A stretch of DNA of 64,000 nt, taken from Cyclospora cayetanensis (taxonomy: Eukaryota > Apicomplexa > Conoidasida > Eucoccidiorida > Eimeriidae). Of the stretch, positions 11,273 to 20,821 are shown piece after piece. The translations under genes were made by a program, and so were the position numbers. The notes under the pieces were generated by a model that did not search any database, had not been told where the DNA came from, and saw nothing but the letters and a program-made list of their open reading frames with translations. The stretch is taken from NCBI RefSeq assembly GCF_002999335.1, contig NW_020312503.1:171710-235709 (forward strand), read 5' to 3'. How positions within the stretch are numbered: position 1 is the stretch's first letter; each line of letters begins with the position of its first letter.

Positions 11273-14179
11273 ATGCCGTTTCAGCAGCTAAGGGGGAGCA
11301 GTGGGTGCGTTCCTGCCAATGCCGCAGCGCCTCTTGGCTCGCCCCTCCCCCCTCCGCGAGGGGCAGACCCTTTCCCGCTCTTCAGCCTCCTCTACGCGTC
11401 GTGGGGAGGGGCGCCTCCCTTCGGCGCAGCCGACATGATGATGTATGAGCGGTGGCGTTGTCGCACCTTGGCTCTTCGCGCGTTCACGTCCCCTGCCACC
11501 CTCGAGCGGCGTTCCGAAAGGGGGGCCCCTTCGGCAGCTCCCCCCCCGGAGGGGCCCTCGACCTGCGATTCGGCGGGAGGAGCAGGAGGATGTCTGGCCT
11601 CCAAAGGGTGTCGCCAGTGCGCCAAGATGGGTGGGATAGAAGAAGAGGCAGCTCGACGGGCTGAGGGGTTCGCACTCTTGCGGCAGTGTCTACCTCCTGG
11701 CATCCCTATGGAATTGGTAGAGAGGACGGCGTGGTCTGAGTGTCTCTCTTACTTCTGCAAACGCGAGACCTCCTGCCGCCTGCAGTGGAGCGGCAGCAGC
11801 AGGGCTGCAGAGAGCGCTTTCAAGGAGTCGAGCGGCTGCTTTTCGCAGCCTCCTGTGTCGTTGCCGTATCTTGTGGCTCGCCTCGCCCACCGTCTCTGGT
11901 ATCTGCTTCCGGGGAGCTCTGTCTTTTTTGTGGCCTCTGTTGGCGGGGCAGGCGTCTTGGAGCTCTTGCCGCCGTGGTTTTCGTTCTTGTGCGAGGAGAT
12001 CGTCGCGTTCTTCTTGTTCGTTTTGCTGCACATGAAGGCTCTCATCGGCGGGGAAAACGGGGCGTACGTACACCTCACGGACAGGGAGTGGACTTCCAGA
12101 TTCCGACAGCTCCGCTGGCTCCTGAGCTGCTGCCCAGTCGAAGAGCCGTTGCGCCCCGCACTCTGCAGCAGCCTTGCTCCCGCCCAGCACCACGCGGAAG
12201 GAAGCAAGGCGGAAGCGCAGGGGGAGCTCCCACGGCTTGAAGGGGGGCGGAATCTCGCAAGAAGAGGGGCCTCTCCTCTCGACGGCAGCCTCCCACCTCT
12301 GGACTGCATCGACGCCTCGCTCACCGAGTACTTCCCAATGAACCCGCGCTCTGCGCCGCATGCGTTCTGGCTGCTATTCGACAGAGAAAACCTTCTCTGG
12401 ACGGTTACCACGGAGAGCTATGCCGTCCGATCGTTCCCAGTTCTGGCGAGCGACGCTGTCGAGGGGCCTTTGCCAGAGGAGGAGCAGAGACGAGGGAGCC
12501 TTGACGGCGGTCGGCATGGAGCGTCGGAGAATTTCGCGACAGCTTCTTCTCCCAAAGGCAAACCAAAAAGGAAGCCGTTGCCCTCTCTAGTCGATGCTGC
12601 ACGCGAAGACGCACTGCGCTTCCTCTGCCTCCTTGGCGCTCTCCCGCCTTCTGACTTGGCCGGAAACGTAAACTACCTCCTTTCCCTTTACGATGACGCC
12701 GACAGACCCTACGAGAAACAGCAACAGCAGGAGGAAAAGCAAGAGCAACAGCAGGAGGAAAAGCAAGAGCAGGAGGAAAAGCAAGAGCAACAGCAGGAGG
12801 AAAAGCAAGAGCAACAGCAGGAGGAAAAGCAACAGCAGGTTGTGAATGATGACGGCATCTTGCAAATTGACTTCACGATAGTGTCGAAGGAAAGCGTAGG
12901 AGGCCTTGGCGATCAGAAGGGAGCAAAGCGAGGAGACAGCGAAGCGCTTTTTCTCTCCTCCGATTCGGAAGAGGGCGATCACACGCAAGAAACACAGCGG
13001 TGTCTGGAAGGCGGTTCCCCCACGCAAGCGTGTAGTTCATCAACGGCCTGCGTAGAGCGTGGCGCAGCCTTCCGGCTGTCTTGTTTCAACAGGCAAGAAG
13101 AAGCAACAGCAGCTGAAGCAAGAGACGAGGAGCACGAGGAGCATCTGGAGGAGTGCGAGGAGGAGAAGGCAGCAGCAACAGCAGTAACAGCAACAGCAGC
13201 AACAGCAGCAGCAGTAACAGCAGCAGCGTCTCTCAATGCCGAGGAGAAGGAAAATCAGCTGAACGGCTTCAACGTTGGGGGGTTGCGCCGCTCTGAGGGT
13301 TCTCAGAAAAGGTCAGGAAAATCTCTTGAATTTCAGAAGCACCGTAAACGCAGAAAGAGTTCTAGGCAGCAGCAGGAAGCGCACTGGGAGGAAAAAAAGC
13401 AGACGCCACAACAGAACGACGATGAAGAGCAGCTGCACGAAAACGAGCAGCAGAATCAGCAGCAACAGCAGGTGCAGAGCGATAAGCAGCAGAGTAAGCA
13501 GCATCTGAACGATGAGCAGCCGAATAAGCAGCAGAATCAGCAGCAACAGCAGGTGCAGGCCGATAAGCAGCAGAGTAAGCAGCATCTAAACGATGAGCAG
13601 CCGAATAAGCAGCAGAGTAAGCAGCAGCTAAACGACGAGCAGCGTAATAAGCAGCAGCTAACCGAGAAGCAGCAGAAGGAGCACTCGAAGGAGAATCTGA
13701 CGCAGCAGGATGAGCAGCAGAGCAAGCAGCAGCTGCAACAGCAGCATCCCGGGTTGCAAAAGATGTTAGAGGCTTTGCTTCAGGATGGCAAGAAGGTGTT
13801 CTGTGGAGGGCGTGTTTTGGTGGGTATAAGACACAAGAATGCGTTGCTAGACAAGAGACTCGTGACATTTAGCCGCTCAGTCTTGAGTGGCAGCAGCGGG
13901 AGAAGGAAAAGCAGCAGCGGCAGTACGGGCAGCGGAACTGTAGGGGGGCCGCGTGGCACAGCAGCACTTACGGAGTCGGACTGCGTGGCAGCGGTTCGGC
14001 AGTATTTGCATCAGCACTGCGAAAAAGGCAAGAAGGCGTTCGTTTGTGACGAGCAGCTGAGGACCTTGACAGGCAGAGCCAGGCTCCCTCAGCAGAGGGA
14101 GGCCCTTGCAAAGACTCTGAAGAGCGTTGGTCTCATTGAGCACTTTATGATCGATCCACGAGATCTGAAGGGCACCTGA
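11273..14179 (+). CDS. Large Gln-repeat protein with conserved-looking C-terminus
   Basis: A single open frame of 968 residues runs from the first ATG. Residues about 120-400 are non-repetitive, helical and partly hydrophobic (for example LLPPWFSFLCEEIVAFFLF). A charged Gln/Glu repeat (QQQEEKQE type) lies near 480-525. An acidic and Ala-rich region follows, then a second Gln-rich tandem repeat of 27-residue units near 725-785. The last ~65 residues are ordered again (VRQYLHQHCEKGKKAFVCDEQ...SVGLIEHF). Spacing of WxYL-like, CDEQL and helix segments recalls a SWIB-type fold, but this is a weak resemblance. NLS-like clusters (HRKRRKS) suggest a nuclear protein. An intron in the N-terminal GC-rich part cannot be excluded. 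Function unknown. Confidence 0.7.
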   Translation: MPFQQLRGSSGCVPANAAAPLGSPLPPPRGADPFPLFSLLYASWGGAPPFGAADMMMYERWRCRTLALRAFTSPATLERRSERGAPSAAPPPEGPSTCDSAGGAGGCLASKGCRQCAKMGGIEEEAARRAEGFALLRQCLPPGIPMELVERTAWSECLSYFCKRETSCRLQWSGSSRAAESAFKESSGCFSQPPVSLPYLVARLAHRLWYLLPGSSVFFVASVGGAGVLELLPPWFSFLCEEIVAFFLFVLLHMKALIGGENGAYVHLTDREWTSRFRQLRWLLSCCPVEEPLRPALCSSLAPAQHHAEGSKAEAQGELPRLEGGRNLARRGASPLDGSLPPLDCIDASLTEYFPMNPRSAPHAFWLLFDRENLLWTVTTESYAVRSFPVLASDAVEGPLPEEEQRRGSLDGGRHGASENFATASSPKGKPKRKPLPSLVDAAREDALRFLCLLGALPPSDLAGNVNYLLSLYDDADRPYEKQQQQEEKQEQQQEEKQEQEEKQEQQQEEKQEQQQEEKQQQVVNDDGILQIDFTIVSKESVGGLGDQKGAKRGDSEALFLSSDSEEGDHTQETQRCLEGGSPTQACSSSTACVERGAAFRLSCFNRQEEATAAEARDEEHEEHLEECEEEKAAATAVTATAATAAAVTAAASLNAEEKENQLNGFNVGGLRRSEGSQKRSGKSLEFQKHRKRRKSSRQQQEAHWEEKKQTPQQNDDEEQLHENEQQNQQQQQVQSDKQQSKQHLNDEQPNKQQNQQQQQVQADKQQSKQHLNDEQPNKQQSKQQLNDEQRNKQQLTEKQQKEHSKENLTQQDEQQSKQQLQQQHPGLQKMLEALLQDGKKVFCGGRVLVGIRHKNALLDKRLVTFSRSVLSGSSGRRKSSSGSTGSGTVGGPRGTAALTESDCVAAVRQYLHQHCEKGKKAFVCDEQLRTLTGRARLPQQREALAKTLKSVGLIEHFMIDPRDLKGT
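12717..12840 (+). repeat. Gln/Glu codon repeat
   Basis: Imperfect repeats of about 15-24 nt (AAGCAAGAGCAACAGCAGGA) encode alternating QQQ and EEKQ. They are in frame within the Gln-repeat gene. The reverse complement is open and reads as a Leu-rich false ORF. Confidence 0.85.
13451..13612 (+). repeat. Two near-identical 81-bp tandem units
   Basis: Units start at 13451 and 13532 with CAGAATCAGCAGCAACAGCA and encode NQQQQQVQSDKQQSKQHLND-type 27-residue repeats. A third, partial and diverged copy follows to about 13670. The high identity suggests recent duplication by slippage or unequal exchange. Confidence 0.85.
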
Positions 14180-14644
14180 GGAGAGTCGCTGCTGGATGCA
14201 GCTTCCCGGCTGAAACTGCTGGGCGCCTTTGAGCGGCATTGGACGTAACATGTGGGATGCTGGTTGCGTGCGAGGGGTGGTGGCACTAAGGCCCCCGAGA
14301 GGGACGTTCAGCGCGCATGCAACTGCTCAATTTTGTTTTCTGGATGCGTAGAGTCTTCGCGTTGAGACGTAGCGGCCCAGTGCGCCGGCATAGCAACGCA
14401 CGCAGCATCCTCAGGCAGAGGCAGAGCTGCTGCTGTTCTCCTTTTGGCGCTAGGCCCCATCTAGGTAGCCCGTAAGAAAACACTACACATACACACATAA
14501 ACACACATACACATCTCTTCCCCTCCCCAAAGCGGTATCTGTGTACTGCACGAGAAAAAATGAGGGACTTGAGATCGATACTCGTAGCGCCTCGTGGTAG
14601 GAGGGGCGACCAGAAAGGAATGCCCTTCTGTGTATCTACCCTAT

Positions 14645-14672
14645 AGTGTGCGCTTTAGGGAGAGCGCACACT
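14645..14672. repeat. Perfect 10-bp inverted repeat (hairpin)
   Basis: Arms AGTGTGCGCT (14645-14654) and AGCGCACACT (14663-14672) are perfectly complementary with an 8-base loop, about 470 bp after the Gln-repeat stop codon. It could form an RNA or DNA hairpin. Function unknown. Confidence 0.75.
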
Positions 14673-15168
14673 TTGGCTCACCCCAGGCTTCGATTTGCCA
14701 GCCTACATGCATATATTTAATTGCAGAATGCTGAGTGGCCGAGCACCAGGAAGGAAGCGAGTGGGGAAAATGGTGAGTGCGGCATGGAGGCGGGGTCCTT
14801 GGGAAAAAGTTAGCGGGGAGGAGCAATGGATTTTAGTTGCCGCTAAGAGACCGCTCTTTCCACTACTTTTAGCCGCTCCACGACACGCGCCGAATGCGGG
14901 AACCATAGCAGTTTCCCCATATTCTTTGCTCATCAAATGACACAGGCCGGCGTGTACAGGGTGTTCGTCGGGAGCAGGCGGTTTTTACTTCAAATGCTGC
15001 ATGCGCGAGGTCGGAGTGTCCATGCAGCCAGGGACTCTATGCTACGAATCCTCTTGAGAGACTTTCATCCGCCGTTTTTCCACTTGAAAAGGCGGTGAGA
15101 AGAATCTGGTGATGTGTTCCTTGGGCAGCAACGCTTTTACAAATCGGGATACAATCAACCTACTAAAG

Positions 15169-15218
15169 TATATATATATATATTTGTGTAGGTATATACA
15201 TATATATGTATATATATC
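15169..15218. repeat. AT-rich microsatellite
   Basis: TA repeats with short interruptions (TATATATATATAT, then TATACATATATATGTATATA) lie directly beside the left copy of the inverted repeat. Confidence 0.8.
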
Positions 15219-15220
15219 TG

Positions 15221-15328
15221 GTGCTATCATTGTAACAAGCGAAGTCTTATTGGGAAGATGCACACGCAATGTTTGCGTTCCACCACGAAGAGGCTATAGA
15301 ACCTACAAAGTGCCTCCCACTGCATAGC
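15221..15328 (+). repeat. Left copy of a diverged dispersed repeat
   Basis: About 105 bases match the reverse complement of about 15784-15888 at roughly 65-70 percent by eye without gaps. Shared blocks include ATCATTGTA, AGCGAA/GGCGAA, GATGCACA and GTTTGCG. Translated in the same frame, the copies read GAIIVTSEV...CTRNVCVPP and NAIIVAGEI...CTINVCGQP, so the match also holds at protein level. It could be the remains of a duplicated coding segment or a repeat family. Confidence 0.65.
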
Positions 15329-15783
15329 ATCACTAGACTCCCCGCAAACTGTGCCTTTAGGCGCTATGCAGCCATTTGATAGCCAAATATTCGGCATTGT
15401 GTGCCCACTATGAAGTTTGTGGCGTCTGGTAGGACTACCATTTGCGAAGGCATCATGGCTTGTTGCTCCTTGGGTGCCTCCTTTCCCGCTGTGTTTTGTC
15501 ACGTTGCTGTGCGGGGGCAAAGGCGAGGAAGCCCTATTGGTAGGGCAGGATGTGGAATTCTTATTAGAGGCGCTTGAGCTGGTTAATAAGGCTGGAAGAT
15601 TTCTAACCTTGGCCTTTACGAACCGCTTCTACTTCCATTTCAAAAACGAGAAAATCTACATCATGCCGTTCGATAATTCGTAAGTGGAGTGTCAGCTTCT
15701 GTTAAGCAGGTCTGTATGCTATCTTCAGCATGCTGAATGCGTCAGCAAGAAGGCAGGTAAGCTAGGTGTGGTCTCATGCAATA

Positions 15784-15888
15784 TGCAGTCGAGGTCAGTT
15801 CGTCCGTTTCACATCCTTTGGGTGGCTGCCCGCAAACGTTGATTGTGCATCCTCCACATGAGATTTCGCCTGCTACAATGATGGCATT
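15784..15888 (-). repeat. Right, inverted copy of the diverged repeat
   Basis: This is the partner of 15221-15328, on the opposite strand. It is open over about 38 codons with several Cys (CGGCTINVCGQPPKGC). No complete gene structure was found around either copy. Confidence 0.65.
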
Positions 15889-16004
15889 GGATAAGGAAAT
15901 TAGAATCAGGGGGGGAAGGATAACGGAATAGAGGGTTGGTCGCTCTTCTGCCGTCGACACACCGCAGCATTTTTACGGACCCCCCTGCCCCTCCCTGTAC
16001 GCGG

Positions 16005-18640
16005 ATGGACTGCCGAAGTTCAGCAGCGTTCAACAAACACCGTGTAACTCCCCTCTTTTTATTTGCATATCTGTCAAAGGCGAACAGCGTGCCAGCCCTT
16101 CTTCCTGTCATTACCCTTGATTTCTCGTATTCATGCGCGGTTTACCCGGAGTTCTCGGAGGAACCGTCGGCAGCGGGGGCAACCACGCATTCAGATTCGA
16201 GCATTCCTCGACATGCTGCTTCTCCCTGCCGCTGTAAATATGCAGAAATAAACAGCAAAGGAGCGTGTAGAGTATTAGGGACACCCCGCAATTCTTCGCC
16301 CCCCGCAGCAGTTGCTGAGGACCCCCATCTGTACATACAGCCGGACTGCGACGGTGGGTGTGCGCCGCCGTCCCCTCTCTTGGGCGCACAAGAAGCCTCT
16401 GCACAGCCGGAAGTCCAAGCAGCAGCACTGGCACGCGCATTGGCGCTGGCAGCACCCACAACAAGCAGCAAGAGCAAGAGCAGCGGTTGGTGTCACGTGC
16501 TCCTGGATATGCCGTCTCCACAGAGTCACTCTGCCGACCAGGGGAGCTCCAGAGGGGGCCCTCGGAGCGGCTTCTCTTGGGGGCCCTATGCGGTTCGCAC
16601 GCGGGTGCTGCAAGCCATTGTTGGGCTTCTAGTCACCACATTGTTTTTCTCTGTGTATTGGCTATCGCTACCCCGCATGCCTTCGCTGCAGTCGGATGGC
16701 GGAGTGCAGCTGGGAACTCCTGCTGTCTATGAGGGGGCGAGAGAAGCGGCGATTGACGTGTGGAGTGCAGCAGGGAACTACCGGAGCCGCACTCTGGGCG
16801 CCTCTTTGACTACGGAGACGGCCTTCGACGGGGGGCCCCTGGGGATCTCTGAAGAAACGTTCGAGAGGGGCCCCTCCCCCCCCTCCAGAGAGGCTAAGAC
16901 GGTGTGGTTTCCGTCTCCCACCATCGGATTTTCCGAAGACGCTCCCTTCACCTTCGACCCGATGAGGGCTCTGAGTGCGCCGGCCTCTGCCTTCTCCTTC
17001 ATCAAGGAGACTCCTCAAAAGAGGGGGGCCCCCGTCGAGCTGTACGCAGTGGTGCATGCATGCACGCAGACAATCCCCTACCCCAGGATCCCCAGAGGCT
17101 TCCCCCAAAGGGGCCCCCACTGGGGGCCCCCGTTCGTGCAGGGGCTGCAATCGGCAGGGCAGAGCCTCTTGCTGCAGAGCTCCGGACTGTACGGCCGCTC
17201 CTACCTGCGTGAGCTGCGACTGACGAGCGAGACTAGGAGGCAGGGCGAACAGAAAGCGGGGACGAGGATGCTGATGGAGAGAGTGTTTTTCCTTTCCAAT
17301 AACCACTTCGCTGAGGGCTTCAGCCTTTACTACTCGACTGTGCTGCAGAGGCTGCTGGTGTTGGTGCTCACGTGGGAGTCCAATACGGTCTACGCGATCG
17401 ACTATGAAACGCTCGAGTGTATCGGAACCTTTGCGGTGCCGCAAATCGAAGGGTGGGGCTTCACTTCCTCGTTCGAATTAGCCTTGTACGAGGATCTAAA
17501 GGAAGCGCAAAAGCAAGCCGCTGCGGCTGTGGCAGCAGCGGCAGCGAGTAGGTGGGACGCTGAAAGTGCCAACAGTACACCGCATGCTCCTTCTTTAGCC
17601 TCTAACAACGCAGCAGCAGAAGCAGCAGCTGCCGCGATGGCTGCTGCAGCGGCGGCGAAAGAAGACTTGGCGGCAGCAGAAAAGCGCTTGTTAGAGCACG
17701 CAGCGAAGCAGCAGCTCTGGATTACCACGGGGGGCCCCGAATTGGTGGAGGTGTCTGTACACTCCATTGAGACGCCACTTGCTGCAAGAAAGGCCGAGCT
17801 AAAGGCGACTGTAAAGCGACTGCAAGAAAAGCCGCAGCAGTTTTCGCAGCAAAACCAAGAGGAAAGCCTCCCCACAATAACGCGTCCCTCTCCTACCTGC
17901 CGCACTCTTTTGGGTTCCTTGAGCATCAGACAGGCGGCAGTGGCGCATTGCTTAGGCCAAGTTTTGGTCGGTCTGAACGAACTGGAGTACAATAAGAAGC
18001 GGCAGTCTCTCATAGCGAACCTCTACGGCCTCCCTGTAGCCGTGGAAATCCGTCCAGACTCAGGGGAATGTGTAGCCCTCTATTCGTTTTCGGGAGTTGC
18101 TCTGGTTGAACAGGTGCGTGTTCAGACTATGAAGGAGAAGGCTTTTTCTGCACTGTGTGTCGCACGAGGGCACTGGAAACGACCTTTAGCGACGCCTCCG
18201 CTCTGTCTACCTATTTGCTCTGCCTCTGCGCACAATGTCTTCTGATTTCTGTTCTTTTGCCGCCGCTCTTGTTTGCGAGTGATCTACAGCTTCACGACGA
18301 AACGCGCAACGTATCCAACGGGATCGCCATTCCCTATGAAAGGGCGCAGGCACCCTCAGAGGCCACCTCTCCCCCCCAGGAAGAAGCTCCCCGCAGCCTG
18401 ATTATAAGTGGGAAGGGATGGCCAGCTCTTGCACGGGTTCGGCTAAGGCGACTTCGCATAGGCGACACCATCGGCTATGAGCCCCGCCGATTGCCTTGGG
18501 AAGAACCAGACTGCCCCGACTCTGATGATACGGATGAGGAGACGCTCCCCTTCCTGGAAGTCGAGAGCTTTTCAGCGTTGAGAAAAAAAGTTCCTCAGTT
18601 CCTCTTCACGCGGCAGATGAGGAGACAGCATCATTTGTAA
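16005..18640 (+). CDS. Membrane-anchored glutamine cyclotransferase (plant/bacterial type)
   Basis: Two exons, 16005-18113 and 18290-18640, give 819 residues from the first in-frame ATG. A later start at 16509 is possible. One transmembrane segment lies at about residues 201-222 (IVGLLVTTLFFSVYWLSL), predicting a type II membrane protein. From about 375 the sequence follows the glutaminyl-peptide cyclotransferase beta-propeller family (Pfam PF05096): FVQGLQ, SSGLYGRSYLREL, HFAEGFSLYY, LVLTWESNTVYAIDYETLE, GWGFTSS, LNELEYNKKRQSLIANLYG, and after the intron NGIA...SLIISGKGWPALARVRL. The enzyme converts N-terminal Gln to pyroglutamate on secreted proteins. The propeller is interrupted by an Ala-rich segment at about 500-565 that looks like a surface-loop insertion. 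Family assignment is strong; activity is not proven. Confidence 0.88.
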
Positions 18641-19617
18641 GAGGAAGCGGCAGTCGCTGCCGCAGCAGCACCTCTTACAACCACATCGCATCGAAACAAG
18701 AGCCATGGCGGCACGCTTTGCAGATGCCTTCATTAGGCGAGTTTCGTTCCCCTCGCTATTCGCTACGGTGACAGCGGGTGAACGTGGCTACATGCAAGTG
18801 TATTTTGTATATATTTTATGTGCGTGCTTATATGTCCTCGTGCATGCGGAATCCTTTGCGTCGGAAGCAAAAGTACCGCCTTTTATGAAGCCAGTCGAAA
18901 GATACCCGCCAGTGCGGCGATTGGACTTGCAAATAACAAACACCATAGCAGCGTTTTTGTTTGCATCGAAGTATGTACGGCATTACAATAGCTCAACCCT
19001 CGGCAGCCGCGGGTTTCTCACCGAGAAAAAAACTTGTACTGCCCAAGAGGCTGCACTGTCGCACACGCGCACTCGTTGCTACGCTCTAGACGCCACCCCG
19101 AGACACAGCGCAGTCATGATACAGCAGAGGCACGACACAACTCAAACATGCAGCGCTCTTGATAAGCGCACACAGAAATGCATGAAAAGCGACAAAAGAA
19201 GGGCAGACGCATGAGTGTAGGTCATGCCGGCCAAACCCCACGAAGCAGCGCTCTTCAGGGGAGGCTCTTGGCGAAGCAGCAGTAGAGAGACACAACACCT
19301 GATCGTAGGGGTGCAATGGACCGAGCTACTGCTGCTGCTGCAGCGTTGATGGAGTCTGCGGAGCTTCGCGCTTCCTCCTAAGGAGGAACTCGCTGTAGGG
19401 GTCATGCCTGAAGGCGCATACAGCTACCACAGCCAGCGAAGGTTCCTCCTAGGAGGCGCAAGAAAGCATGTAAACCTAATATAGGGAGACTTGGAGGTTC
19501 CTACGGCTATTTTTTGTATTCGAGTACCCGTTGTGGGCTATAGGTTGCTTGGTGCGTCGCACTGCGGTGCGCATCTTAAGAGGGCATGAGTACTTGAGGT
19601 GCAGGCAGTGTATAGGT
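18641..19617. other. Convergent intergenic region with short palindromes
   Basis: This is the 3' flank of the cyclotransferase gene (plus) and of the unknown three-exon gene (minus). A 169-codon plus-strand frame starts with ATG at 18705, but its composition is not protein-like. Two related palindromes occur at 19372-19388 and 19443-19456. Confidence 0.5.
19372..19456. repeat. Pair of related palindromes
   Basis: TTCCTCCTAAGGAGGAA (19372-19388) and TTCCTCCTAGGAGG (19443-19456) share the core TTCCTCCTA(A)GGAGG and lie about 70 bases apart. Their role is unknown. Confidence 0.6.
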
Positions 19618-20674
19618 TTACTTTCCAGGCAACGCAAGCTTCGCGAAATGAATCCATCCTTTGCTCATATTGACGTCGAGGTCCAGCACCAGTTGCTGTA
19701 CTGTGAGGCACTTATCTGGCGATGCCTCAGCTAAGGAGCGAATCAATGAGCGAAACTGCGAACACGCCACCAACGGAAAGGACGGCGCACGGACAGCATT
19801 GCCCACGGCCTGTAGATGCGTAGCAAGCAGGCTAAGCTGAGACGGCGCTAGTGGATGTTTTTCGCGTTGCAAGACCAGATGCTCTGTCTGTTCATCAACA
19901 AAACAGCCATTGTTTGAGGCGCAGCGAGAGAGGCAAGCGACAGTGTCTCACACACAGAGAGGTCGCAAAACGGCGCGATGCAGTGTACCTGTTGGGCATT
20001 GCGTTTGTTTACGGCCTTTTCCTCTTTCGTCGCCCCGTGCAGCTCACCCCAGTAAATTACTCTGCAAAGCAACGCCGCAAGTAAAGTGGGCTTAGACCTC
20101 CAACCCTAGACCCCAAAGCCTACGAAATCTCGAACTGAGTTCCTGAGCTTCCTTGCCTGTAATCGTGGCCATCATCGCTGCTCATTCTCGCTCCGTATAT
20201 CAGCCCCACTCCGTGCCTGTTGGGCTTTGGCAGCTCGAGCACTTGATGCCGTAGCCTGTGCAGCGTGTTCCTCGCAGCCAGACTTCTCTCCAGCGTAGCA
20301 AGGGTTCCCTCATTGCCACAAGGGGCCGCTGCAGAAGGGCCCCCAGATTGAGGCACTAGCCGCGTTGTACAGCCTGTGGTAGCACGCCGCGGACCGCGAA
20401 GGCGCTTGTGTGCAGGTGGTGGACACGTAGCTAGACCCCGTTGCTTGTGCTGTTTCGCCAGGCTGAGGCGCTCCCTGTGCTGCGCAACAAGAGCCTCTGC
20501 CGCTTTCCGGGGAGGCAGAAGCAACAAGCTCGACGAGTCGACAAAGTCCAAAAACATGTCAGCAGTCAGTGGAGGAAGAGGGTCGTCAGATGGCGCACCC
20601 CCCACCGGGCCCCCGATTTGGGGCACTGGAGGCCCCATGGCATCCCCTTCACGAGAAGGAAGATCTCCAGTCAT
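19618..20674 (-). CDS. Unrecognised three-exon protein
   Basis: Exons 20124-20674, 19989-20061 and 19618-19887 join with consistent phases to 297 residues. The frame stays open upward to 20821 without an ATG, so an upstream exon is possible (acceptor-like CAG near 20805). Exon 1 contains LTADMFLDFVDSSSLLLLPP, then a basic helical stretch (AQHRERLSLAKQHKQ) and LERSLAARNTLHRLRHQVLE. Exon 2 reads VIYWGELHGATKEEKAVNKR. The last exon is well ordered (SQLSLLATHLQAVGNAVRAP...LTVQQLVLDLDVNMSKGW) and ends at a TAA. I recognise no family. The phase agreement over two introns and the protein-like composition argue that it is real. Confidence 0.6.
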
Positions 20675-20821
20675 GGAGGCACCACGAAGAGGAAATTGGC
20701 TTTTTTGTCGCCCAGAATCAAGGGTTGTGGACGGTTTGTCGTGGTGGCTTCTCCATGGGCCTAGAGTCCGTGTAGGACTCCTCCCCTCCCTCAGGTCACC
20801 ACCCCCTGCCCCCCTAAACAC

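Larger units (their letters stand above)
14180..16004. other. Long intergenic region holding repeats
   Basis: This stretch separates the Gln-repeat gene from the glutamine cyclotransferase gene. It contains a perfect 10-bp hairpin (14645-14672), an AT microsatellite (about 15169-15218) and a diverged inverted repeat pair (15221-15328 and about 15784-15888). A plus-strand frame at 15417-15683 ends in FYFHFKNEKIYIMPFDNS but has no support as a gene. Confidence 0.5.

Noticed and set aside
11690..12411. Two minus-strand frames of about 220 codons
   Set aside because: They overlap the Gln-repeat gene in a GC-rich part. Composition is Arg/Ala/Pro-skewed, and no splice or start evidence was seen.
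12587..13027. Minus-strand 146-codon frame rich in Leu (FLLLLLLLFLL type)
   Set aside because: It is the reverse complement of the Gln/Glu repeat of the plus-strand gene; the Leu runs are an artefact of CAG/GAG codons.
16668..18013. Minus-strand frames of 258 and 203 codons
   Set aside because: They lie antisense to the glutamine cyclotransferase, whose motifs fix the plus strand as coding.
18705..19214. Plus-strand ATG frame of 169 codons just after the cyclotransferase stop
   Set aside because: Composition looks random, no family motif or partner exon was found, and it probably lies in the 3' UTR.
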